31,118 bases of DNA from CAYOXX01 sp964408025 (GTDB lineage: Bacteria; Acidobacteriota; DATKUA01): positions 1-31,118 of the forward strand of contig CAYOXX010000031.1 in NCBI GenBank assembly GCA_964408025.1, given 5' to 3'. Both the position numbers and the translations under genes were made by a program. Below are positions 17,736 to 25,238 of this stretch, one piece after another (position 1 is the stretch's first letter; each line of letters starts with the position of its first letter). The notes beneath the pieces are model-generated. The model saw only the letters and a program-made list of their open reading frames with translations. It searched no databases and had not been told where the DNA came from.

Positions 17736-20415
17736 TTTTGAGGAATTGGCCCCGTGGCCAGTACGTCGTCGTAAGGTTCGATGAACGGGTAACTCGGATC
17801 AAATCGGAACCGCTGTCTTCAACGATCAGAAGTGCCTTCGATGACCTGCAGGGCCTCGGCTGCAGCGTTGCGAATCCGGGGATTGCTGCTATGGTGAATG
17901 ATGTATCTGAGGGCTTCGGCAGCTCGAGGGTCGCCGATATCCCTGAGGGTGAGAATAATCCGCAGTCGGTACTCGTCGCCGAGTGGCCGAAAAACGTGTA
18001 TGATTCTATGAGGACGCCACTCAATAATACAGCCGCGTTCGGGGAATCTAGTTCGCATAGGCCGTCAACGGCAATCTCTCTTATCTCGTTGACATCGCTA
18101 TTGAGCGACGCTGCGAAAGCCGGGAAGACGCGGTTATCCCTTAAGCGAAGAAGCGCGTTCAAAGCCGCTATTCGGTTCTCCGTGTTTCCATCGGTCGTCG
18201 CGGCGTGAATCAGCGGCTCGATTGCCTCGCTGGAATCTGATTCGCCCAAAGCATCAATAGCCGACCTGCGGATAGCAGAGTTTCCGTCATTGAGTGCAGC
18301 CACGAAACCCCGGAGGGCATCAACGTCGTCGCTCCGCCTGAGCGCGTTCAACGCCTCTCTTCGGTTCTCCGAGTTTTCATCTACCGTCGCTGCATGAATC
18401 AGTGGGTCGATCGAGTCGCTGGCTGATTCGCCAAGGGCAGCGATCGCTGCCCTCCGGACATCGGCGTCTTCATCGTTCAACGCGGCGGCAAGGCCATTGA
18501 TCGATTGGGGACCTCCGATATCGCTAAGAGCGAGGACCGCCTGCATGCGAATGTCGGTGATCACATCACTCAAAGCCTTGATCAACCCTGGCACGGCTCT
18601 TTCGTCTCCGATCCTACCCAATGCCCATACTGCCTGCAGGCGGACGTCGCTATCGATATCGTCGAGGGCGCTGATCAGCGCATCTATCGCTGCCTCGTCA
18701 TCGCTCTGCCGCAGCGCCCTGGCCGCTTGCATGCGGATGATCGCCTCTTCGTTTTGCAGCGCCCCGACGAAGGCCTCTTCCGCGGGCGGATCGCCTACTT
18801 GGCCCAGAGCCCACATCGCCTGGTGGCGTACCTCCGCTACCGGGTCTTCCAGTGCGCGGGCGAGCGCAGCTACGGCTGAGTTGTTACCAATTTGACCCAG
18901 GGCCCAGGCGGCGTACTTGCGCACGCCGGCGTTCTCATCCTCCAGGGCGGCGATCAGCGGATCAACAGCGCTCTCGTCTCTCGCCCGCCCGAGAACGATG
19001 GCGGCCCGTTGCCGGATTTCGGCGTCCTCGTCCGACAAAGCCGCCAGCAGCTTGCTCCTCAACCCCGATTCCTGGTCGCCCTCTTGAGGTGCCGCGATGA
19101 TGTCCGCCACTCTTGGGCTCTCGGCCACCGCCCAGGGTTGGAAAGCCGCCAGCGGCAAGGTAAATCCAAGCAGCAAAGCGGCGACGAGGGCGATCCGACC
19201 AAGGCTCAGCGGCTTCCTTCGCGCCGCCGGATCAAGGATCGACATCAGTCTGTCCTTCAGCGACGAGCGATGGGCCATCGCCGCCGCGGTCCATGCGGAG
19301 CGTGGCGACTGGAACGTACGGGCAATCTCCGTCAGGTGGAGGGCGTATACGGACGGCTTCGTACCGGCCGCTATCACGCTGTCGTCGCAGGCCCGCTCCA
19401 TCTCGTTGCGGAGTCTGAGGTGGGCATACCAGAACAGCGGATTGAACCAGTTCAGGGCACAGGCGAAGCGGGAGACCATCAGCGTGAGGATGTCCCAGCG
19501 CCTGATGTGGGCCAGCTCGTGCCGAAGCACCGTCGCGAGGCGCCCCGTCTCCCACTCTCGCGCTTCTGCAGGGAGGACGATCAGCGGCCAGATTATCCCG
19601 CCCGTCTTGGGCAGCGTTAAGTGCCTGGAGGACATCAATCGGATTTGACGCCCCAGGCCGGCCTCCTTCGCCTGCCGCTGGAGAAGCTCAACCCATTCGG
19701 GATTCGTCTCCTCATCGGCCAGGGCAAAAATCAGGTAAGATCCGACAGCGCCGATCGCCAGGCGGCAGACGACGAGCGCGGCCCCGGCGAACCAGATAGC
19801 GAAGATCCAAAACGACCAGTGGGGGTAGCCCAAGAGAGATTCGCTGATTCTATTCCTCCCTCTGTTGGTAGCCTCCTCTGTTGCGCGAGAGAGCCGTTCG
19901 GAAGGATCGTAGAATTCGATGGGGGGAATGGCTTCGGGCGCGGAACCGGCCGCGCTCGCTGTCTCATCCGCTCGGCCTTCCTGTCCCTGAGTTGATTCCG
20001 CAACCGGGCCGCCCGCTTCGCGAGCGATTGATTCGATCGAATAGGCTTCCGTTTGCCGTCTCAAAGCCTCTCTGTATACGTCCGGACCTGATGAATGATC
20101 CTGTCCCTCTTCCGGAGTTACCGCGGACTGCGCAGAACGGTTTACAGATAGCTCGGGTGAGTTACCGATCAATTCGGGAAGCAGCGGCACCCGCCATTCG
20201 GGCAGCAGGTTAGTTGCTACAGGCAGCAGCAGAACCGAGCCGAGAGCGCTGAGCCAGAGGTAGTGGCGGGTCGAAGCCGAAGCCCTTCGCAGGAGCCTCG
20301 CCGCGGCGGTCGCGGCGAGCACTATCACGGTACCCTTAAGCGCGAAATCGAGGAGAAAAAACAACCACGCAAAGGGGTACGCGGCCTGCAGCGCTACTCC
20401 ACCATATCCGCCCAT
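17731..20415 (-). CDS. M56 (BlaR1-like) membrane metallopeptidase with HEAT-repeat sensor region, apparent frameshift near 3' end
   Basis: The open frame is 894 residues. Four membrane helices are visible (about 15-42, 52-70, 199-232, 405-425). The zinc site HELAH (299-303) lies in LRHELAHIRRWDIL, with WFNPLFWYAHLRLRNEMERACDD downstream, as in BlaR1/M56 proteases. After TM4, about eleven HEAT (PBS-lyase type) repeats run from residue 452 to the end, each near WALGQIGD..AV..L..AL.D. In BlaR1 this extracytoplasmic part is a beta-lactam sensor; here HEAT repeats take its place. The last about 89 residues of the open frame are not HEAT-like, whereas another frame from about 17994 to stop 17819 resumes them (RIILTLRDIGDPRAAEALRYI). 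One extra T in the five-base run 17990-17994 would give an 865-residue protein. The BlaI-like gene is 52 bases upstream. Confidence 0.85.
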   Translation of the reverse strand: MGGYGGVALQAAYPFAWLFFLLDFALKGTVIVLAATAAARLLRRASASTRHYLWLSALGSVLLLPVATNLLPEWRVPLLPELIGNSPELSVNRSAQSAVTPEEGQDHSSGPDVYREALRRQTEAYSIESIAREAGGPVAESTQGQEGRADETASAAGSAPEAIPPIEFYDPSERLSRATEEATNRGRNRISESLLGYPHWSFWIFAIWFAGAALVVCRLAIGAVGSYLIFALADEETNPEWVELLQRQAKEAGLGRQIRLMSSRHLTLPKTGGIIWPLIVLPAEAREWETGRLATVLRHELAHIRRWDILTLMVSRFACALNWFNPLFWYAHLRLRNEMERACDDSVIAAGTKPSVYALHLTEIARTFQSPRSAWTAAAMAHRSSLKDRLMSILDPAARRKPLSLGRIALVAALLLGFTLPLAAFQPWAVAESPRVADIIAAPQEGDQESGLRSKLLAALSDEDAEIRQRAAIVLGRARDESAVDPLIAALEDENAGVRKYAAWALGQIGNNSAVAALARALEDPVAEVRHQAMWALGQVGDPPAEEAFVGALQNEEAIIRMQAARALRQSDDEAAIDALISALDDIDSDVRLQAVWALGRIGDERAVPGLIKALSDVITDIRMQAVLALSDIGGPQSINGLAAALNDEDADVRRAAIAALGESASDSIDPLIHAATVDENSENRREALNALRRSDDVDALRGFVAALNDGNSAIRRSAIDALGESDSSEAIEPLIHAATTDGNTENRIAALNALLRLRDNRVFPAFAASLNSDVNEIREIAVDGLCELDSPNAAVLLSGVLIESYTFFGHSATSTDCGLFSPSGISATLELPKPSDTSFTIAAIPGFATLQPRPCRSSKALLIVEDSGSDLIRVTRSSNLTTTYWPRGQFLKR

Positions 20416-20467
20416 CGTATTCCTGTTTCGTCGATTCCCTAAGAGCTATCTCCTTACCGGTTCAGCC

Positions 20468-20857
20468 TTAGCGTCCGCGCTTTCGCGCTTCGTCTATTAA
20501 TCTGTAGATCTCTTCCCACTCATCCTCTGTAACATCCTTACGGGACAAGTCGACAAGGTCGGCCATCACATCTCGGGGCGAGTCGCCGAAGAAGGTATGC
20601 ATCAAGTGCCTGAGCTCGGAGCGGCGTGCTTTCTTCGCCGGCACGGTCGGGTAGTAGACGTAGCGCTGACCCTGGCGCTCGTGCCTGAGCAGACCCTTCT
20701 CCTCCAGCAGGTGCATCAGCACGCGGGCGGCCGTGTAGTTCGGGATGTCCGGCAGGTCCTCGCAGATCTCGGCGACCGTCGCCTTCTTCCGCCGGTAGAC
20801 GGCGTCCATGATCTGGCCCTCTCGCTTGCTCAGATACTCATCTGATTTCTTGGCCAT
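20468..20857 (-). CDS. BlaI/MecI/CopY family transcriptional repressor
   Basis: This 129-residue protein uses ATG 20857, which has GGAG 8 bases upstream; the longer frame to 20956 would run through the promoter. The winged-helix domain is clear: LSKREGQIMDAVYRRKKATV, EICEDLPDIPNYTAARVLMH (recognition helix) and LLEEKGLLRHERQGQRYVYYP (wing), followed by a helical dimerisation tail (ELRHLMHTFFGDSPRDVMADLV...DEWEEIYRLIDEARKRG). These repressors bind TACA/TGTA dyads and are inactivated by proteolysis triggered by a BlaR1-type membrane protease, here the M56-HEAT gene immediately downstream on the same strand. Likely autoregulated: its own promoter carries the same dyad as that of the DUF5916 gene. 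Confidence 0.9.
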   Translation of the reverse strand: MAKKSDEYLSKREGQIMDAVYRRKKATVAEICEDLPDIPNYTAARVLMHLLEEKGLLRHERQGQRYVYYPTVPAKKARRSELRHLMHTFFGDSPRDVMADLVDLSRKDVTEDEWEEIYRLIDEARKRGR

Positions 20858-20923
20858 TTTCACGCTCCAATTTAAAGCGATCCGCTTTCCCCTCGGCTCC
20901 GGTGACGGAAGTCCCGGTATAGT

Positions 20924-20956
20924 TGTAATTATATTTACATTTTGCGAATAGGTCAA
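20924..20956 (-). promoter_or_regulatory. Promoter and BlaI-type operator of the repressor/M56 operon
   Basis: Reading minus, TTGACC (20951-20956) is followed by a 17-base spacer and a perfect TATAAT (20928-20933). The dyad TGTAATTATATTTACA (20924-20939), a perfect TGTAA-N6-TTACA, covers the -10 box. A repressor bound here would block polymerase. This supports autoregulation by the BlaI-like protein encoded about 70 bases downstream. Confidence 0.8.
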
Positions 20957-21025
20957 CGGTAAACCACGGACAGTTTAATTGCGCCCCGGCAGGCACCAGA
21001 AGGGCTATTGGTTCTGGGCGGCACC

Positions 21026-21445
21026 ATGCACCGGCCGACCGCCCAGCGGTTCGAGGTGATCGCTTGCGGCTGGAACAGTGGCCTACCCGATAGAGAAAAT
21101 GGCAGGCCGGTCAGTTTCAGTGTCGCCCTGCGGCCGGTCAACCAATTTCCGGGCGGCTACGGCGCCGAGATCGAGATCCGTATCGACGGCCGCAGCGTCG
21201 ACACAATCTCCAATATGCGGGAGCCGAAGAGCCTGACGTCGGCCGACTTCAGCACCGGCAGCCGCAGCTACAGGATCAGAGGCAGTTACTACGGCTACGA
21301 CCGGTTCGGCCGCTTCGGCGTCCTCGGCCCTGCCACCTGCAAGTGCACAATTGACATCCAGCCCAACGCCGCATTCCTGGCCACAGGACAGCTATACCTT
21401 ACGCCACAGGGCTACGTCATGATGGCGCACTTGATCAGAGTATAA
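21026..21445 (+). CDS. Hypothetical protein
   Basis: This protein is 139 residues from ATG 21026; a TTG at 21008 in the same frame is an alternative, and the frame stays open further upstream without a better start. I do not recognise the family. The sequence is rich in beta-prone stretches (GRPVSFSVALRPVNQFPGGYG, AEIEIRIDGRSVDTI, SYRIRGSYYGYDRFGRFGVL, ATCKCTIDIQPNAAFLATGQ), with a CKC pair and no membrane helix or signal peptide from this start. Codon use is high-GC like the flanking genes, so it is probably real. It is divergent from the BlaI-like gene and borders the AT-rich region, so it could be the end of a truncated secreted protein. Confidence 0.5.
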   Translation: MHRPTAQRFEVIACGWNSGLPDRENGRPVSFSVALRPVNQFPGGYGAEIEIRIDGRSVDTISNMREPKSLTSADFSTGSRSYRIRGSYYGYDRFGRFGVLGPATCKCTIDIQPNAAFLATGQLYLTPQGYVMMAHLIRV

Positions 21446-22023
21446 TGAACCGTACAAATTATGCTCCTCACCCAAATATATGTATGAATTACCGAAAATG
21501 GGTGTCAATCTGTTTGATCACCGCACGTTTTCTTATATCCACCTGGGTAGCAGAATGGCTCCCGGGTGATGTAAGTTTACATAAATCAACATAATATATT
21601 CAAGATGCTTAAACGCTATCTGTGATGTTGCAGTTATCCAAGGCTGGCGCCTCCCCACAATTTAAGGAACGGGAAGGTGGATTCCTTATTAATAAAGGTA
21701 AAAAACTAGTGTTGGTCTTATCATAAGTTATTGAAAAAACATTGCTTACATCTCATTTCTCTCCATTATGGTGCACAGATTCTTATGAAGAAACACATTC
21801 TAATAGGAGAGCGCAATAAGCCACCATGATTTTTTCGTCGACAAGTACTCGCGTAATTTCATAGTTAGCAACAATGTAATATCTAATTTATCCCATATCA
21901 TACTAATATGTTTATATGCATTAATACATACATTCCATTAAAGCAGTTATTTTCTCATCTTGACATTCTCTTCATCATGCATTATATTTTTTTTCTAGGA
22001 ACATAACTTACTTGGAGGTTGCC
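21446..22023. other. AT-rich intergenic region with one strong hairpin
   Basis: About 580 bases have no recognisable gene. The DNA becomes strikingly AT-rich from here. At 21540-21568, CACCTGGG pairs with CCCGGGTG around an inner AGC/GCT, a strong stem-loop without a T-tract. It is followed by TGTAAGTTTACA (21570-21581), whose arms match the BlaI-type dyad but with a 2-base instead of 6-base spacer. No known RNA family was recognised. Confidence 0.5.
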
Positions 22024-22812
22024 ATGAGATATCTTCCCTTTTTACTCATCTTCTTTCTCATTTGTACATTATTATACGCATCTGAAGATAAATATAAATG
22101 CGAGCTAGATCTATTTCAACCTCCTATTGGGGTTAGTGGACCAGATAATTTTGAAACAAATAGAAAATTTAAAATATCGTGGTTTTACGCATCCGGCAAT
22201 GAAAATGTTAATAATCTTGATATTTCAAGTTCAATGAATCTTAGATATAACAGCTTTTTCTTCAATATCACTGAAGCCTTTAAATATTATAAAATCGATG
22301 ATAACATCGGGATTAATAACAATACATTTAATTTGAACATTATGTATAAATCTAATTTTGGCTTAATTTTTCGATTTGACTTTTTCCGTGATATAGATCG
22401 TCTCTCCACCTACCAAATAAACAATTATTGGGCCCCCGGAATAGCATATTTTACAGAATTTAAAGATTTTAAATTTTTGTTTTGGGGTATTTTAACGTTT
22501 AATTCAGATAGATTAGTAGGTGAAGTCGAAGAGACAACTGAGATCGGAGGTAAAATAGGAATTGACTATTGTAGGCATTTTCCTGGAGACACTGAATGCT
22601 ACATAAACGGAAGATTCTATTACTACGATAGAAAATTAGGGGGCGGAGAAAATGATAATTATAAGATATATTCAGAAACATCTTTTAACATATGTCTAAC
22701 AGACTGGTTTATTTTCGTAAATACATTAGAAATAAAATATGTCAAAAATCCCGCTGAAGAATTCGAGGGAAGAACTACTACATTTTCCACAGGACTTGAA
22801 ATTAGATTTTAA
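22024..22812 (+). CDS. AT-rich secreted, probable outer-membrane beta-barrel protein
   Basis: This 262-residue protein starts at ATG 22024, with GGAGG 5 bases upstream. The signal peptide is MRYLPFLLIFFLICTLLYAS. The mature part alternates polar and aromatic residues in strand-length segments (FKISWFYASG, SMNLRYNSFFFNITEAFKYY, FGLIFRFDFFRD, INGRFYYYDRK, YSETSFNICLTDWFIFVNTL, TFSTGLEIRF) and ends in a terminal Phe, the usual outer-membrane barrel signature. No family is recognised. Codons are strongly AT-biased (many AAT, AAA, TTT, ATA), unlike every other gene in the window, which points to recent transfer. It has no partner gene nearby. Confidence 0.72.
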   Translation: MRYLPFLLIFFLICTLLYASEDKYKCELDLFQPPIGVSGPDNFETNRKFKISWFYASGNENVNNLDISSSMNLRYNSFFFNITEAFKYYKIDDNIGINNNTFNLNIMYKSNFGLIFRFDFFRDIDRLSTYQINNYWAPGIAYFTEFKDFKFLFWGILTFNSDRLVGEVEETTEIGGKIGIDYCRHFPGDTECYINGRFYYYDRKLGGGENDNYKIYSETSFNICLTDWFIFVNTLEIKYVKNPAEEFEGRTTTFSTGLEIRF

Positions 22813-23365
22813 TTAAATCATAAATACAATACATCTTTTTGGAATTCTATCGTGTATCATATTAACGCAATAAGTTTTGAAATATTGATTATTTAAAGAA
22901 AAGTTCTTAAAAAACTGCTGATTTACTAGCGACTTTATATAAATATGTCATGCCGTAGATACTAGTGTCAATCTACGATATGTTGTGCGAATCCATCTTT
23001 ACAGATTAGTTGACAGACGCGAATGCCTACTAAGCCGAACCCACCAATGAGCACCCTGGTGGGGCTGACAGCCTCCACAACTACCTGGCAGAATGAATAT
23101 CGGGACTTTCAGCCTTCGTCGGGTGATAGACAGGCGGGCTTATCCGTATCCAGCGAGTATATCCTACCCGTCTGCGATGAACGACAGACAGGAGAGTTTA
23201 CCCGCCGTGCCGGATCTGCCCTACCATAGGCGGCCTAAAGGCTGCCGCTACACCTCCCGCTAAGCAGGATATGACGGTCAGGAATGCCCGCCAGGACGCG
23301 TCTCCGCAAAGGCGGATGGCGGAGCAGGTCGGCCCTCCTACCGCAGAGGCAGGAGACCTGGCATC
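22813..23365. repeat. Intergenic region: AT-rich left part, high-GC repeat debris right part
   Basis: From 22813 to about 23000 the DNA is AT-rich and shows nothing. From about 23030 it is high-GC and made of short structured pieces. CCACCA...TGGTGG is at 23040-23061. GCGGC...GCCGC (reading TAGCGGCAGCCTTTAGGCCGCC on minus) is near 23230-23250. The stretch 23290-23339 (GCCAGGACGCGTC...GTCGGCCCTCCT) is homologous to 9569-9613. Frames here are accidental. Confidence 0.55.
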
Positions 23366-23503
23366 AATGGCGTGCAAACGATCGGCCATGACTTTGTAGT
23401 CCAGCGAGACCTCGAGCCGTCTCAGAAAGAGATCTTTCGGTATTGTGTGATCGTAGACTCCCTCGGCGTAAAAGTAGCCTTGCGCGCGTTCGCTGCCTCT
23501 CAT
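23366..23503 (-). pseudogene. Transposase N-terminal remnant (IS1182/IS5-like)
   Basis: The first about 46 residues from ATG 23503 read MRGSERAQGYFYAEGVYDHT followed by IPKDLFLRRLEVSLDYKVMAD. This fits the N-terminus of IS1182/IS5-type DDE transposases (a pattern like MRG....Q..lF......riP.dH.LRrl...vDf). The usual H after IPxD is lost. After residue 46 the frame runs into unrelated repeat DNA, and no DDE catalytic region exists. It is thus a 5' fragment; a matching IS-end-like sequence lies upstream at 23592-23610. Confidence 0.6.
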
Positions 23504-23591
23504 GAGGGCTATCCCCCTGACATATCAATGCGTTACGGGAGTTTGTAGTACGACTGAGTAAGAAATAAATCGTGAATCGAACTCAACGGCA

Positions 23592-23610
23592 GGCGTTTTT
23601 CAACAGACTC
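23592..23610 (-). mobile_element. Probable left-over IS terminal sequence
   Basis: Reading minus, GAGTCTGTTGAAAAACGCC is a common end motif of IS4/IS5/IS1182-type elements (TGTTGAAAAACGCC). It sits about 90 bases upstream of the transposase remnant start, the expected spacing. The other terminus was not found, in line with deletion of the rest of the element. Confidence 0.45.
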
Positions 23611-23688
23611 ATATTAGGGGTTGGTGGCTGCAGTACGGACACGCCTGGCCTCAAACATTTGCATAAACTACTGGTATTAAAAGACTTA

Positions 23689-23815
23689 TGATGCCGAAGA
23701 GAGGACTGTCGCCCGAGGCGACTGAACTCACCTCCACTAGCCACAGGCGATCAAGATTGGATCAACCCTACCAAGTTCTGAACCGGCAAGCTTGTCCGCC
23801 GCAGGCGGATCTGCC
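23689..23815 (-). pseudogene. Decayed tRNA-Leu(CAG) copy 1 with two palindromic insertions
   Basis: On minus the order of tRNA-Leu is kept: anticodon loop TTCAGAA, then GTGGAGGT..., then GTCCTCTCTTCGGCA at the 3' end with TCA instead of CCA. Two inserts break it. GTCGCC-CGA-GGCGAC (23708-23722) is in the T-loop. TCCGCC-GCA-GGCGGA (23795-23809) with AAGCTTG is between D-arm and anticodon arm. The 5' acceptor strand is missing and the variable region is expanded. It cannot fold as a tRNA. Confidence 0.65.
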
Positions 23816-23842
23816 GATTTCCAGAGAGCCCTACATGGAAAA

Positions 23843-23960
23843 TGGTGCCGAAGAGAGGACTTCCGCCTCGGCGGATGAACTCACCTCCACGGGGTTATCC
23901 CCCACCAGGTCCTGAACCTAGCAAGCTTGTCCGCCGGAGGCGGATCTACCAATTCAGCTC
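23843..23960 (-). pseudogene. Decayed tRNA-Leu(CAG) copy 2 with two palindromic insertions
   Basis: This is closer to the intact gene than copy 1: anticodon arm and variable arm (TTCAGGACCTGGTGGGGGAT..) and the 3' end TTCGGCACCA are the same. The T-loop carries TCCGCC-TC-GGCGGA (23862-23875). The D-arm/anticodon junction carries TCCGCC-GGA-GGCGGA (23930-23944) plus AAGCTTG. The 5' acceptor strand is replaced (TTGAGCTGAATTGG for GTGGCGGAATTGG). The insert positions match those of copy 1, so the inserts predate the duplication of the two copies. Confidence 0.7.
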
Positions 23961-24190
23961 AAGTTATTGAGATATTCTCTCCCCACCCCGGTTTTCAGGA
24001 ATTTCTCCCTCGCGACGGCTTCTTGCCTATCTTCGTATTGTTCAATGTGTCTTATTTTCCAAGGGATCCAGTGTTTCGTAGATTTTGTTTTCCCTCTGTT
24101 GTGAGAGGCTAGTCTTTTCCTGATGTTGGTTGTAATGCCTACATAAAGCCTCGGTGCTGATACACTCTCAATCACATAGACAAACCACAT
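23954..24190 (-). CDS. Small GIY-YIG nuclease-superfamily protein
   Basis: This 78-residue protein starts at ATG 24190. It follows the small GIY-YIG (UPF0213-like) pattern throughout: WFVYVIES (GIY position), RLYVGITTNIRKRLASHN (YIG position, with catalytic-type Arg in the RKRL helix), GKTKSTKHWIPWKIRHIEQY, EDRQEAVAREKFLKTGVGRE (Glu-containing helix). The frame is open further upstream through the tRNA-Leu 3' end, but those residues (VEVRVLSSAP) are translated tRNA sequence, so the internal ATG is used. It lies between the intact tRNA-Leu (27 bases upstream) and decayed copy 2, whose 5' end overlaps its stop codon. Single-domain members of this family are of unknown function; nuclease activity is inferred. 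Confidence 0.82.
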   Translation of the reverse strand: MWFVYVIESVSAPRLYVGITTNIRKRLASHNRGKTKSTKHWIPWKIRHIEQYEDRQEAVAREKFLKTGVGREYLNNLS

Positions 24191-24217
24191 GTGGTCCGCG
24201 CTCACCGTACATAAGGA

Positions 24218-24305
<88 letters not shown>

Positions 24306-24350
24306 ACTCGCGGTGCAGAGCGCACAATCTAACCACGCCCTGATGCGATG

Positions 24351-25166
24351 TCAAGACGACGGCGGGCGCAGACTGCCGTCCAGGAACGCGGTCCAAGCCT
24401 CGGCGTAGCCCTCGGGGCTGCCGGCGTCGAATATCGGCACCGAGGGTGGCAGGCAGAGCAGGCGCTGAGCGGCGGCGAGGGCGTCGTAGGCGTCGATGTC
24501 GTCCAGCTCGCGGCTCTCGCCCTCGGCACGCGGCCGCGCCTCCTCGAGGGCCGCGAAGTATTCGTCGCTGACGATGACGCGGCCGGCGGCGCGCCAGGCG
24601 ATGTTGCTCGGCTGGGGATCGTCGCGGCGCGTGAGGGATTCGACGAAGAAGGCGTCGTCGGTGTGCCAACCCGGGATGACGAAGTTGCTGCCGCGGAAGT
24701 ATGGCTTGTCGGCCTTGCAGGCGACGATGCAGATGTCCAACGACGCGTAGGTCTTGTTCAGATCCGTAAAGAGAGCGGGTCCGTCGGCGACGACGTTGTC
24801 GGGATACATCAGGTAGTAGCTCTCGCCAGCGAGCGCCGCGCGGGCGCGCAGGAGCGCGTCGCCGAGGCCGGTTGGCTCGGGCTGCTCGACGACGCGCACG
24901 CGCACGCTCTCGAGCAACCGCAGCCATTCCCGCGCAGCCTCGAAGCGGGAGTAGGCCTCGGGCAGCTCTCCCTCGAGGAATTTCCTGAGCCCCTTCTTTG
25001 CGGGGCTGACGACGACCGCCGCCTCGTCGACGCCGACCGCCGCGGCCTCGGCCAGGGTCCACTGGATGACCGGGCGCGTCCCGAGCGGCACCAATTCTTT
25101 GGCTGCCGCGGCGCTGAACGGCAGCATCCTCGTCCCCAGGCCGGCTGCCGGCACAATGGCTTTCAT
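24351..25166 (-). CDS. galU: UTP-glucose-1-phosphate uridylyltransferase-like (GalU-type) nucleotidyltransferase
   Basis: This 271-residue protein has the nucleotidyltransferase N-terminus KAIVPAAGLGTRMLPFSAAAAKELVPL (GxGxRxxP...K), then VIQWTLAEAAAVGVDEAAVVVSPAK, the GalU-type QPEPTGLGDALLRAR and YLMYPDNVVAD (metal-binding Asp). GalU makes UDP-glucose from UTP and glucose-1-phosphate for envelope sugars. It is slightly shorter than typical GalU (about 290-300 residues), and the middle (KADKPYFRGSNFVIPGWHTDDAF) diverges, so nucleotide and sugar specificity are uncertain. ATG 25166 has GGGAGGAG 4 bases before it. It reads away from the MBL hydrolase across a 72-base divergent spacer. Confidence 0.82.
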   Translation of the reverse strand: MKAIVPAAGLGTRMLPFSAAAAKELVPLGTRPVIQWTLAEAAAVGVDEAAVVVSPAKKGLRKFLEGELPEAYSRFEAAREWLRLLESVRVRVVEQPEPTGLGDALLRARAALAGESYYLMYPDNVVADGPALFTDLNKTYASLDICIVACKADKPYFRGSNFVIPGWHTDDAFFVESLTRRDDPQPSNIAWRAAGRVIVSDEYFAALEEARPRAEGESRELDDIDAYDALAAAQRLLCLPPSVPIFDAGSPEGYAEAWTAFLDGSLRPPSS

Positions 25167-25238
25167 CGCTCCTCCCGCGTTGACCGCTCCGCTACGAGGG
25201 GATAGATTAATCGCAACACGGCGATAACGGAAGGGGAT

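Noticed and set aside
21570..21581. TGTAAGTTTACA as a fourth BlaI operator
   Set aside because: The arms match but the spacer is 2 bases rather than 6, and the gene downstream is AT-rich and probably foreign, so the match may be chance.
23023..23229. Small plus-strand frame in the repeat debris
   Set aside because: It reads through short inverted repeats and has no ribosome site or domain.
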